Of a stretch of 64,000 nt of DNA, positions 54,904-64,000 are shown in pieces. This DNA is from Phellopilus nigrolimitatus (lineage: Eukaryota; Basidiomycota; Agaricomycetes; Hymenochaetales; Hymenochaetaceae): the NCBI GenBank assembly GCA_021029095.1, contig JAJOHG010000115.1:22718-86717 (forward strand). The letters run 5' to 3'. The notes below the pieces were generated by a model. That model was given only the letters and a program-made list of their open reading frames with translations. It ran no database searches and was not told the DNA's origin. Each line of letters opens with the position of its first letter. The first letter of the stretch is position 1. A program made the translations under genes and the position numbers.

Positions 54904-57545
54904 CGAATACGCATGTCCGGACGTAGCGGGGTTCCGGTTCGTTCCCAGATATCGCGGCGTAGGCAAATAAACGTCGACCCGGTGTCAAGGATGGCGGTAG
55001 CGACGCAGACGCCTGCCAAGAGGACTTTGATCGCGCTGATTTCTTTGAGGTGAGGGTCGTTCTCTGGCGTGACCGCGATCTCAAGCGGTCTGTTCGCGCC
55101 GGGGTGCGCGAAGAGGCTGGAGCCATCCGTGACTGGTTTGGAGGTGATGGTCCCCTGCTCGATCTCGTCCTGGGTCTGCTGGAGCGAGCTCGACACGTTT
55201 TTATCTTGAACGAGAGCCTGGGCACGCGGCAATTGTTGTGCTCGCGACGGGGGCGCGATCGTGGTGGGGATGCGTCTCGTAGTGACTGCGTCGCGGACGA
55301 CCTTGCGGCAATCTTGAGCGACCGAGAGGAGTTCGCGGACGGTGGCGGGTACAGATGCATCGAGAATGCGATTTACGAGCTCCTTCGGTATTGATGCGTT
55401 CTCGACTGGGGCTTGGTACCTGTACTGAGGCCCAGAGTCTGGAGGTAGCGGGATCGCGTCTGGTGGTCGAGCATGCTCGTCTATGTCGCCCTCCAGCTCG
55501 TCCGTTTCCTCTTCTTCGTCACTGTGTTCCGTTACGGAAGCCTCGACGCTTGCGGCGCGTTGCGGGGTAGGAGGTGCCGCGGGCACGGGAGATACCGGGC
55601 GAATGGCCGAGAGCGGCGTGAGTGCCCTTGATTCCTGCGAGGATGGAGGCGGGGTCGGAGCCCGCGATCGCCCAGGTGGCGACGGTGACGGGGTACGAGA
55701 CGACGCCGGCTGCGCGATGGTCGCTGGACGGCGCGGCATGGGGTCGACGTCGAATCGAACACGTTTCGCACTTTCAGGGAGACGAGCGGTCGACCGGGTG
55801 CTTACTAGGGCTGTTTCTGATTCCTGGTCCTCACCTGTTACGTCCTCGACGTACGCGGCGCTCGATGTTTTACCTTCCGCTCCGGTAGACCACAACGCGG
55901 TTCCGAAGCTGAAGTTTGCGCTTGCTGACGGCATGTGTGGCGGGCCGGTTGCCCTGTCGCCTACTTTGAAGTCTGGGTTCGCGGCTTTCCAGTATCGCAG
56001 TTTTTCTTCAAACGAGAAGCCGGGCTGCTCGCGACTGAAGAGGACTCCGTTCGGTAGAGTGAGCTGGTTGTTGGCATCGCGCAAGATCTCGCCGCGTCGC
56101 AGAGCTTCGTTCGCTCCTGGACAAACGAGGAGGAAATGTTCCGGATCGGTACACCACATGCACACGCGACGTCGAGTCGGGAAGGCTTCCCCGACAGGCG
56201 CAGGTGGCACGTAAGGGGCGGGTACGTAAGGGGCTGTCGGTCGAGCCGTATTCTGGCTCGGTGTGGACGGCGTTGGCGTTCTCTGCATCGCGACGAGTTG
56301 CGACTGAAGAGATTCCAACTGTCGACTCATCGCGGTCCATGCCTCGCCCTCCTGTTTCACAACGACAGGGGCCGGTGCAGGAGCGGGAGTCCGCGTGTTC
56401 GACGTGGACGCTGTGGCCTTCGCGACCCCGGCGTATCCGCGCTTAAGGATGTCGTCGCACAACGTGAAAACCTCCTGCATCGGGTAGGTCGAGTCGGGGC
56501 TGTGCGTGTCGTCTTTAATGAGCTTGCGCAGGTTCATCTCTTCGCGTAGCGATCCCTTGATGCCCTCAAGGAAGCCGCGGTTGACGTCAAGATCACTGAA
56601 GATCGACTGTGACTTGAGATACGCGGATACGAGCGAGAACTCCCGGAAGTACTTGCTTAGCGAGCCTCTGTCAGTGTGGCCGCTTGCTGGCTGCGCGTTG
56701 ATGATCCGTCGAGCGTCGCGGACAGTGAACGTAGGTTCCGCGCCTGGGTAGAGTGTGAGGACTGCTTCACGGAAGGGCGTCCACAGATTCCCGGTCGCGG
56801 CTGGGAGTGACTTCCACGTGAAGCCTTCGCGGCCAGCGTACAGGCAAGCGCATTCGATAGCGTCAGGGTCCGTGATGTTGTTCCGGCGACCGAGATTCTC
56901 GATCACGTTGAAAAAGTGTGGAATGCTCTCCTCGTCCTCCGGGAACGTGGGAGCTCGGCGATCCCCAGTAAGAGGCATGTCGCCTGGGTCGACGCCAACG
57001 ACTGGCGTAAAGAACGGTGCTGGGGGCGGTGGTTGTGCCATGGCGACGACGGGTCGAATAGGCGCGATCGGATGCGGGGTCGGTCGTGATCGTGGAGGTG
57101 GTGTCGGAGACGGCGAGCGGGCGGAGAAGCGTAACGGCGCTGGAGTGGAGGCGACTGGCGGTGTGTAAAAGATAGATCGCGAAGATGCGGCAAGCTGATC
57201 GAGTGGAGTGAGGGGGCTGTCTGAGAAGAGGTCCAGGCGGCCGCGGTCTATCGAGAAGCTCTGGAGGCTGTTCGATATCTGTGAGATCGGCGATAAAGAC
57301 GCGGCGGGTGTCCTATCTATATGTCGAGGCGATTGCGACTGTCGTGGCGAAGGTCGGGTTCGGTGTGTCGTACGTCCTCGATCCTGGGAGCGTGACTGAG
57401 ATCGCGAACTCGATCGTCGTTGGCGCTCTCGTCGCAGACGTCGTTCTTCTCGGGCGGTCGATGGGTGGATGCTGAGCTCTCTTTGAAAGGGTCCGGTCGA
57501 CGGTGACCGCGGTGTCCCTCGTCGTCTGACTGTCCCTTGTGACAC
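54904..57545 (-). pseudogene. gag: Gag-protease, interrupted in the protease
   Basis: This is the structural capsid polyprotein of Gypsy element 1, 881 codons long before the insertion point. It starts at 57545 with an Arg/Ser-rich N-terminus. The capsid-like domain contains IPHFFNVIENLGRRNNITDP, then YFREFSLVSAYLKSQSIFSD and FLEGIKGSLREEMNLRKLI. It is followed by one zinc knuckle CMWCTDPEHFLLVC (C-x2-C-x4-H-x4-C), a long Pro/Ser linker, and the start of the aspartic protease with the catalytic AILDTGSTFICL. The frame is then broken by the 5-kb DNA element; a few foreign codons and a stop follow. The rest of the protease is at 49535-49832. The element therefore probably cannot make mature Gag-Pol, although every other part is intact. 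Confidence 0.92.
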
Positions 57546-57678
57546 TGACGGTGCGCGGTCTGGATCGTCGAGCGCGTCGCGGAGCGCCCTTAATAGGTTT
57601 CGGCCTTCGCGCGGCAGGGCGAAATCGTGATCGCGGTCGTTTGGCGTGTCGAGTCTTGGTCAGCTAGACACTTTGAAA

Positions 57679-57696
57679 CCCCCGCGGTTGGTTCCA
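57679..57696 (-). promoter_or_regulatory. Primer-binding site
   Basis: Directly after the 5' LTR, in element orientation, the sequence starts TGGAACCAACCGCGGGGG. The leading TGG is the complement of a tRNA 3' CCA end, as expected for minus-strand priming. I cannot name the tRNA without a tRNA set. Confidence 0.65.
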
Positions 57697-58359
57697 GGTT
57701 TACGAGACCCTTTCGGGCAAGTAGCGCAGACGGTCGAAGACAGCCCACAGGGTTCGGGGAATCTACGGTGCCTTGATCAAGAAGAGGGAAAAGCCGACAG
57801 GGGGACTCAACACTGGGACGACGCGACGCTGACTCGCTCCCTCTCTATCGATGCTGTCGAGACGGCGACCCAGCGGTGTCGTGGTCGCGGACCGTTCGGG
57901 ATGGACGACGGTGTCGAGTAAGGTTCAGAACTGAAGACGGTGTCGAGAAACGGATCAAGTGTCGATCGCGAAGTCAAGAAGGGCGAACGGGAGGTCGAAA
58001 AGAGAGAAGATGAGAAGTGTGTGTCAATCCTATTCAGTGTCGTGATCGCGAAGGGGAAGCCCCCGTACAAAGATGCCTCTATCTCGACTAAATACCGAAT
58101 CCCGTTTCTGTCTACGGTCCGTGCGCGATCCCAGTAAGGTAACTGAACAAAGAGTGCCCCGCGATGTCTCCGCGACTCGACTAATCATCCCTGTGTCATA
58201 CGCGTCGATCCTCGGTCCTTCGTCCGCGTCCGCGATCGCGCTCGATCCTCTATCCGCGTCCGTACTCGTCCTCAATCCTCAATCCGTCTCTATGCTCAAC
58301 CGCGGTCCTGTACCCGTTCCGCGACGATATCGGAAGGTAGCCAGTGGTACACTGGTACA
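57697..58359 (-). repeat. 5' LTR of Gypsy element 1
   Basis: This 663-bp copy matches 41785-42448. In element orientation it begins TGTACCAGTG at 58359 and ends with GTAAACC at 57697, next to the primer-binding site. It presumably holds the promoter for the genomic RNA. Its outer side abuts a truncated zinc-cluster gene. Confidence 0.95.
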
Positions 58360-58925
58360 GCGGGACGAAGGACGAGCCGACGTGGACCGAGCACACCCCG
58401 CCGTGTGAAAACTGCAAGAAGACGGCCGCGAAGTGCTACCGCACCGAGAGCAGCAAGGTCTGCCAGAAGTGCGCCCACCAGAAGAAGGGGTGTGTCCCGG
58501 CGGACGGAGACGTCGTCAAGAGGTCTCGCAGCCGCGCGGCCAAGTCGGCTTCGGTCGTGGAGGAGAGCGATGCGGACGCGGAAGGGGAGTCGGACGGTGA
58601 GGGCACGGCCGACGCGGGCGATGTTTTCGACAGGGTCACAGCGGGGACGTTCGTGGCGCGGATGGACCGGCGGGACATCGGGGTTCTGCGGGCGGCGTTG
58701 CTGGAGAACCTCGTGGCGGACGAGAAAATGATCACGGCCCATTCCCGCGCGATGGACGGCCTGTACGTGCAGCTGGGCGGTCATCGAGAGGCGATCCGGG
58801 CGATCCGTCGGAAGTTGGAAGCGAACGAGCACCTGTATGCGCTGCTGGGTGGGCCGCGACCGGACGCGGAGTACGGAACGGAGAAGGGTAAAGGAAAGGG
58901 GAAAGGGAAGAAAGCGGGGAAGTGA
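58360..58925 (+). pseudogene. Antisense Zn2Cys6-like accessory gene, 5' truncated
   Basis: This open frame comes out of the LTR and lacks its 5' exons. It starts within a cysteine cluster region: C-x2-C-x6-C-x8-C-x2-C-x6-C (PCENCKKTAAKC, VCQKCAHQKKGC). It continues through an acidic linker and a helix-rich C-terminus (IGVLRAALLENLVADEKMI, AIRRKLEANEHLYALLGGP) and ends in KGKGKGKGKKAGK. The C-terminus is clearly related to that of the gene at 59387-60603 (VRAALTEVI, RRLYALLPG, GKGKGKA). I infer the last exon of the same family of Gypsy-borne accessory gene, cut by insertion of, or recombination at, the LTR. Confidence 0.7.
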
Positions 58926-59386
58926 GTGTTGTCGCGTCGGATTTCGTCTTGTTATCGTGTTTTTGCTTTCGTGTTTTGTGGTTTTGAAAATGCTTTCGTG
59001 TCCGCATGTGTATAATATAATATCGGAATAGTACATAGAATGCGAGGTTTTATTTGAACAGGTGTGAGGCGACCGGGTGCGAACTTGAGCGAGGCGGAGC
59101 GGCGGGTGTGGCGTTGTCGGGGAGCGGGGCGGTACTAAGGACGGGATGGCGGGTTGGACATGGCGGCATAGCGAGGCCGAAATAGAGAAATGATGCGCTG
59201 CGGAAGAAGCCGATGTGGACGGCCGGTGTACGGGGCCCGGTGAATGTATCGAAGCGCGGAGTCGGAAAGCGTAGTTTGATGTCGATGGAGTCGGAAAGCG
59301 TAGTTTGATGTCGACGCGGGAATGGTTGCGGGTTGATGCACAGTCGGGATTTAAGGAGGACATTCGTGGGTGGGATCGTCTTAACC
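58926..59386. other. Intergenic spacer with 29-bp duplication
   Basis: No gene is seen. After the truncated gene there is AT-rich sequence with ATAATATAAT, then GC-rich sequence. Two tandem copies of a 29-bp unit (GGAGTCGGAAAGCGTAGTTT core) lie at 59258-59315, differing at one base. Confidence 0.6.
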
Positions 59387-60603
59387 ATGTCTTCCTCCTT
59401 TCTCCCAACTCCTGCGCAACAGGCGGCGGCGGCGGTGCGGGGCGCTTTTTCCGGGGTACGGGCGGGTATTGCCGAAGGCGCGGCGTTGACCGATGCGGGA
59501 GCATTGCTCATGTCGGTTGTAGAGGTGCGGGAACGAATGGTATGTCGGCCGGGTTGGTCGGTGGATATTCGCGCTAACCGTATTGGTAGGAGTGGGTAAA
59601 CACCGTTTGGAGTTATCATGACGGTGCGCTGGCGGCGGTCGACCGGGAGACCCTGGACGCGGAGCGGCGCGACTTGCAGGAGGCGTCGGCGGCCTTGGAA
59701 GTCAGTGCGCGGAACGCAGGCGCGGACGGGGATGTTCTGGACGCGGTCGCCGCACTGATGGCGATGGACGAGATTGGCGGGAGCCGGGAAGGGAAAGCGG
59801 CCGTCGGTTTTGCGACGAGCTCGACGTCGGCCGTGCCGGGGAGAGGGAGGCGCACTCCTGTGAGTACGCGCATCTGTCGCGAGAGTTGAGGTTGACGAGA
59901 GGGAAAGGAGGCGGCCGCGACAACGAGGACGGAGAACGCGACGGGAGGGTCAGGGAGATCCGACACGGGAGAGCGGGAGGTATGGTCGGCCGATGAGTTG
60001 GAGGGGCGGCTGATGGAGTCGCCGCTACCGGGCCCAAGCAGAGAGGCGGCCGAGTCGGCCGAGTCGGAAGGTGACGACGGATCGTTGCTCCCATCGGTAA
60101 ATGGTCGCCATGTCTCGTGAAGAGGTGTGCTGATATTTGAGAAGATTCTTGTACAGAATCCGCGACCAGGTCCAGCGGCACTGACGACAGTGACGCCGGT
60201 GGTGCCGTGCAACCCGTGTTCGAAGCGAGGTAAGAGGGCGACTCGTAGGGGTGAGTGTGAGGTACGGAAGGGGTACCGTGCGTGTGTGGTGTGCAGGCAG
60301 CGCAAGGTGGCGTGCGATTGGCCGGGGGGCGCACCGCGCTTGGCGGCGTGCTCGGCACCGCCGCCGCCGGGCTTGGGAGCCGCACCCGCGTGGTGGGAAG
60401 CGATGTGCGACGCGGACCCCGGTGCAGTTCGAGCGGCACTGACGGAGGTTATCGCAGGCGGCGAGGCGGAGATGGAGGGACGTCGTCGGTCGCTGGACGG
60501 CGTCCGGCGACTCTACGCGCTGCTGCCCGGGCGCCGGAGGGGTGAACCGGACGAGGGGTATGTCGGGAAGGGAAAGGGAAAGGCGCGGACCACTAGGCGG
60601 TAG
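59387..60603 (+). CDS. Antisense Zn2Cys6-like accessory protein 2
   Basis: Four exons, 59387-59539, 59590-59859, 59908-60096 and 60157-60603, give 352 aa, all in phase 0 like the element 1 gene. The first intron follows a Met at the same place (VRERM then EWVNTV here; AREAM then EHVFTA in element 1), which supports homology despite low identity. The order is: helix-rich N-terminus with AAVDRETLDAERRDLQEA, acidic Ser-rich linker, cysteine cluster from residue 222, and a C-terminal helix ending GKGKGKARTTRR. The cluster reads C-x2-C-x12-C-x8-C-x2-C-x6-C. The second spacer is six residues longer than the canonical Zn2Cys6 value; a very short 18-21-nt intron with GT..AG ends would remove the excess but is too small to trust. 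It lies tail-to-tail with pol. A regulatory, DNA-binding role is inferred only. Confidence 0.68.
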
Positions 60604-60758
60604 AGGGGCTGTCGGGAGATCGGCCGAGATTTGTATATTAGGCTTAACATGGCTGGCGAAACTAAGGCGGCCGATTTTGTGAGCAGGGAATTGATTCCAT
60701 TCTGGAGAGTACATAGTCGATACATATTACACGACAGGTGACGGGTGCGTGATTTTCC

Positions 60759-63700
60759 TTAAAAGGCCGTATCTTCTCCATCCTCCTTATCTCCTTGGTT
60801 GTCGAGGTCTAAGTCGGCCGTGGTCGAGTCATCGGTCCTTGTGGCAAGCTCGTCGAGTTCGTCCTCTGTCCGATTCACGTGGGTCGGAACGGGCACGGCC
60901 AGCACGGTTCGTGGGTGGTACGGAATGAGGCGGAACGCGGCGAATCGGTTGCGGTAGATGGAGCCGTCCATGTCGGACAAGATGTAGGAACCACCTTTCG
61001 TGCGCCGGACGACGGCTAAAGGACCCAAGTACCGGCTTTTGAATTTCCGGTTTAACTCCTTTTCGATCCTGGTGTTTCGGGCGAGTACCAAGGCACCTGG
61101 TTCGAAATCGTAGTCCTTGATGGTGTGTTCGAATTCCTCGCGGAAGCGCTGCGCGGCTTTGAAGCGGGAGGCCAGGACGCGTTCGTGGGCGAGCGCGAGG
61201 TCCTCGGCGCGGCGTTGAAGATCCTTGGCGCGTCGGGCGAGTAAGTCGGAGTGAGAAATGGTGCGGTCGATGGCAGGCGACATGTATGTGGCTTCGATAA
61301 GGTCAAGTGGGAGGGTCGGCTCCACGCCGTGCAGGAGAAAATAAGGCGAATAGCCGGTGGACGGCTTGATCGTGACTCGCTCCGACCAGAAAGCGAAGGG
61401 GGCGGCCGACAGCCACTTACTGTCATCGCCCTTGCAGAGTTTTGTAATTACCTCGCGGATATCTCGATGAGCGCGCTCGACAATGCCGTTGGCCTGGGAA
61501 TTGTACGGAGAAATCTGAATGTGATGACCGATATATTTGCTGATCGCTTTGATGGCGGGTTGAAAGGCGGGGCCATTGTCCGACACGATGTCGATGAAGG
61601 GGCCGTGTCGGCAAACGACTTCGTCAAATAGGAAGGCCTGAATGGCGCGAGCGCTTTCGGATCGGAGCAGGCGGTATTCGGGCCATCCGGAAAGGGAGCA
61701 TCGTGCCTGAATGATGTATTGGAAGCCGCCGGCTTTAGGCATGTGCATGATGTCAACGTGTATTCGGCGGAAAAGAGCGGCCGGGGGCGGGACCGTCGGC
61801 GGGATATGAAACTTCTTCGTCTGACGGACTTGGCATTCGTTGCACGTGAGTAGGAACCACTTGATGTCGCGGTCCATAAACGGCCACCAGAAGCGGTCGT
61901 GTAAATGCATCCGAACAGAAAAGAAGCCTCGGTGGCCTAGGTCGTCGTGAGCCGCTTCGATGAGCCGAAAGCGCCGGTCGATGTCGGGTACTTGCTGCGG
62001 GCGGTCGTGTCGGTTCTTTCGCCATAGGAGTCCGTTCTGCACGTAGAAGCCGGTCGCGGCCTTGATAAAGGCGCGGAGTCTGCCCTCATCGGCTTTGTAT
62101 GCATCAGGCGGCCGCTTCGACACAAGGAATTCCCGATAAAGGTTGACAAGCTCATCCCGCCGTCGGGCCTTAGCCGATCGTGGGATTTCAGGCACGTCGT
62201 CGGCTGCGTGTGCGGCGGCAGCGACAAAGCCGTACTGTTCATCAATCCACTCCTCGTAGTCGTCGTCGGGCGGGGGGTCCTCTGGGGCGGGTGGTCGTCG
62301 GGACACTCCGTCGGCTCCGGCATGGTGAACTCCCGGTACGTGGACGAGTTGGAAGTCGAAGAGGAGGATGCCGGCGACCCAGCGGTTAATCGTCGCGTTC
62401 GGTTGAAGGTCCCGGTTGTTGATCATGCCGTTGATGTACTTCGCATCTACTTCGACGACGAGGTGGGGAAAGCCGATAATGTATAGGCGCGAAGCGCGGA
62501 GCGATCGGAAGAGCCCGAAGAGTTCGGCTTTCGGCTGGGAGTAGTTTCGCTCCCGCTCGTTCCAGCATCCGGAAATGAAGCGGGAGACGAAGCGCTCCTT
62601 GTTCGGTCCCAACTGGGATATAATGCAGCCGAAGCCGACGTTGGAAGAATCTACCGACAGGACGATTGGGCGGTCACACTGGTAGTCGATCGGGCGGAGG
62701 GCGGGGCAATTCATAACCGCTTCTTTGATCCGCTGAAAACACGTGTCTTGCTCGGGCCCGAAAATGAACTCGATGTCCTTGTTTAACAACGAAGTGATCG
62801 GTTTTGTAAGGCGCGCATAATCCTTGATGTAAATCCGGACCACACCGCAGGTACCTAGAAACTGTCGGACCTCCGATACGTTGCGCGGCGCGGGCCAGTC
62901 GCGGATGCATTGGACTCGAGAGTCGTCGGCGACCCGTCCTTCGTACGTACATGTATGACCGACAATGACTCCGGTCGGCGCGCATAAGGTGATCTTCTTG
63001 CCAGAGAGCGTCGCACCAACTTTCCCGAGACGGTGAATGATGCGGATGACTGCCTGTAGGTGTTCGAAGACGAAGCGTCGGATGAGCGGATTTTCGGGGA
63101 TGGTTTCGTATGTACCGTCGGCTAGTTCGTAGCGTGAAGTCGGCCCTTTGATCGGGATGTCGTCCACGAATGGTACCGTGTGGTCGGGAATCTCTAGCCG
63201 CAGAATGAATGTGACGTCGCTGTGCAGGATCTGTTGCGAATTCGTATATCCCATGGGAATAGAGGTGAGCCGAAACGTCCCCAATGGCGTTTGGAAGGTC
63301 GTGACGTCGCGGGAGTCGGGGTGGAGTTTCCGCTGGTCGAATGCGACAAAGAGATCGAAGACCGAATAGCAAGCCCGGGCGGCGAAGGACTCGGCGAGGG
63401 TGTCTACGCTCGGTGGAACGGCGGGGTCACGAATGGTAACGGAGTTCAGCTTTTGGAGGTCATGTACGATGCGGAGCGACTTTCCGTCCTTCTTCATTAC
63501 GCAAAACCATCGGGAGCGGTACGAGGAATTCGACGGTTCATAGACGCCCGACGAAATCTTGTCTTTGATGATCTCGATGACTTTGTCGAATATGCCCGGC
63601 GGTATCGGAATCATGCGTAGGGCCCATGGCACATGTTCGACTGTCGGAATGTGGATCGGCGGGAAGTAGTCGGTGTCGAGCGTGCCCTTCTCCGATTCGT

Positions 63701-64000
63701 CCCAGGCGAACGCGTACTCCTCGAGGCGGATCACTTCTAAGCAAAGCTTCACCTCCTCCGGCCACAAGAAATCCGAACTCTCGAGGTCGGATTTGAGGGC
63801 TGCGTATCGTTCGGCGGTGAAGCGTGTACCGGGCGAGAAGTCGGGTGGGTGGGTGGGAAGTGGCGGAAGATCGCGAAGGGGGTCGGGGAATTCGTGTCGG
63901 ATGATGCGAAATTTCTCAGGGAGGGTGGTCTGGACGGGTTTGATGCGGTCGGCGACTTTCTTGTACGCGAAAGCGGCGGCGGGCGAGTCGCGGATAGAGT
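60759..64000 (-). CDS. pol: Gypsy element 2 Pol, partial at right edge
   Basis: The frame is open from the window edge to the stop at 60759, about 1,080 codons. It holds the pre-RT segment (AFAYKKVADRIKPVQTTLPE), RT motifs RIVHDLQKLN, DLFVAFDQ, IPMGYTNSQQ and the catalytic FVDD. RNase H motifs are SVDSSNVGFG, QPKAELFGLF, VEVDAKYING and HVPGVHHAGADGVSRRP. The integrase has its HHCC finger (CNECQ) with catalytic HVDIMHMP, VSDNGPAF and NSQANGIVERAH. A GPF/Y-type module and an acidic tail end the protein. No stop or frameshift is visible, so this copy may be functional. The 5' part, gag-protease and LTR lie outside the window. Confidence 0.94.
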   Translation of the reverse strand, partial: SIRDSPAAAFAYKKVADRIKPVQTTLPEKFRIIRHEFPDPLRDLPPLPTHPPDFSPGTRFTAERYAALKSDLESSDFLWPEEVKLCLEVIRLEEYAFAWDESEKGTLDTDYFPPIHIPTVEHVPWALRMIPIPPGIFDKVIEIIKDKISSGVYEPSNSSYRSRWFCVMKKDGKSLRIVHDLQKLNSVTIRDPAVPPSVDTLAESFAARACYSVFDLFVAFDQRKLHPDSRDVTTFQTPLGTFRLTSIPMGYTNSQQILHSDVTFILRLEIPDHTVPFVDDIPIKGPTSRYELADGTYETIPENPLIRRFVFEHLQAVIRIIHRLGKVGATLSGKKITLCAPTGVIVGHTCTYEGRVADDSRVQCIRDWPAPRNVSEVRQFLGTCGVVRIYIKDYARLTKPITSLLNKDIEFIFGPEQDTCFQRIKEAVMNCPALRPIDYQCDRPIVLSVDSSNVGFGCIISQLGPNKERFVSRFISGCWNERERNYSQPKAELFGLFRSLRASRLYIIGFPHLVVEVDAKYINGMINNRDLQPNATINRWVAGILLFDFQLVHVPGVHHAGADGVSRRPPAPEDPPPDDDYEEWIDEQYGFVAAAAHAADDVPEIPRSAKARRRDELVNLYREFLVSKRPPDAYKADEGRLRAFIKAATGFYVQNGLLWRKNRHDRPQQVPDIDRRFRLIEAAHDDLGHRGFFSVRMHLHDRFWWPFMDRDIKWFLLTCNECQVRQTKKFHIPPTVPPPAALFRRIHVDIMHMPKAGGFQYIIQARCSLSGWPEYRLLRSESARAIQAFLFDEVVCRHGPFIDIVSDNGPAFQPAIKAISKYIGHHIQISPYNSQANGIVERAHRDIREVITKLCKGDDSKWLSAAPFAFWSERVTIKPSTGYSPYFLLHGVEPTLPLDLIEATYMSPAIDRTISHSDLLARRAKDLQRRAEDLALAHERVLASRFKAAQRFREEFEHTIKDYDFEPGALVLARNTRIEKELNRKFKSRYLGPLAVVRRTKGGSYILSDMDGSIYRNRFAAFRLIPYHPRTVLAVPVPTHVNRTEDELDELATRTDDSTTADLDLDNQGDKEDGEDTAF

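Larger units (their letters stand above)
41785..58359 (-). mobile_element. Ty3/Gypsy LTR retrotransposon, full length
   Basis: A 16.6-kb element lies on the minus strand between two direct repeats of 663-664 bp. In element order: 5' LTR (58359-57697), primer-binding site, gag-protease (split by an insertion), pol through a -1 frameshift, a 3.4-kb accessory region and the 3' LTR (42448-41785) after a polypurine tract. Without the 5-kb insertion it is about 11.5 kb, long for a Gypsy element because of the accessory region. The LTRs differ at about 9-10 positions, so roughly 98.6% identity, which suggests fairly recent insertion. There is no matching 5-bp target duplication: ATGGC lies outside the left LTR and GCGGG outside the right. 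Confidence 0.93.
59040..64000 (-). mobile_element. Second Gypsy element, partial at edge
   Basis: This is a second Ty3/Gypsy element on the minus strand, running off the right edge. Visible parts are most of pol (60759-64000) and the antisense accessory gene (59387-60603), in the same order and orientation as in element 1. No LTR of its own is visible in the window. Its left limit is not defined; the spacer at 58926-59386 may be its truncated end. Confidence 0.75.

Noticed and set aside
58296..59504. A 402-codon minus-strand frame
   Set aside because: It is antisense to the truncated zinc-cluster exon, crosses the LTR edge, and has no recognisable domain.
1..64000. tRNA, rRNA and CRISPR features
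   Set aside because: I looked for tRNA B-box-like GGTTCGA motifs with a fitting A box and for rRNA-like blocks and found none. CRISPR arrays are not expected in a fungal nuclear genome.

Overview
This window is nuclear DNA from a filamentous basidiomycete, most likely an Agaricomycete. Genes carry many short introns (about 50-80 nt) with GT..AG ends, some use clear TATA boxes, and the families are typical of such fungi: aquaglyceroporin, retinol-dehydrogenase-like SDR, GH12 glucanase, Zn2Cys6 regulator, Frag1/DRAM/Sfk1 membrane protein, and Ty3/Gypsy elements. Exons were placed by hand from splice signals, reading phase and family motifs; phases were checked arithmetically but no database was searched.

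Layout. 1-12.3 kb: an intact nine-exon aquaglyceroporin (931-2441), a broken GH12 endoglucanase gene (5188-6103) and an intact eight-exon SDR (10926-12311), separated by gene-poor DNA. 13.2-30.4 kb: a large, old inverted segmental duplication. Three gene families, here called A, B and C, appear as A-,B-,C+ on the left (13225-19746) and C-,B+,A+ on the right (23367-30414). Gene C is a six-pass Frag1/DRAM/Sfk1 protein; A and B are unrecognised low-complexity fungal proteins. The 3.6-kb centre holds one unrecognised gene with an 18-bp tandem repeat. 30.4-37.7 kb has no recognisable gene. 37.76-39.35 kb: a Zn2Cys6 transcription factor with an apparent 8-nt microexon. 40.5-41.8 kb: a frameshifted 5'-truncated piece of a HIRA/HIR1 histone-chaperone gene that stops at an LTR.

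41.8-64 kb is a nest of Ty3/Gypsy retrotransposons read on the minus strand. The first is complete: two LTRs of 663-664 bp, primer-binding site, gag-protease, pol (RT, RNase H, integrase) reached through a likely -1 frameshift at GGGTTTT, and a polypurine tract. A 5,064-bp DNA element with imperfect ~62-bp inverted ends and a 7-bp target duplication has split its protease. The second element enters from the right edge with pol only.

The most unusual system is in the 3' accessory region of these elements. Between pol and the 3' LTR, on the opposite strand, each element carries a spliced gene for a protein with a Zn2Cys6-type cysteine cluster. Three copies are present (43691-45198, 59387-60603 and a truncated 58360-58925). 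The first element also carries an extra same-strand 235-aa ORF. This suggests Gypsy elements that carry their own zinc-cluster regulator-like gene in antisense, tail-to-tail with pol.
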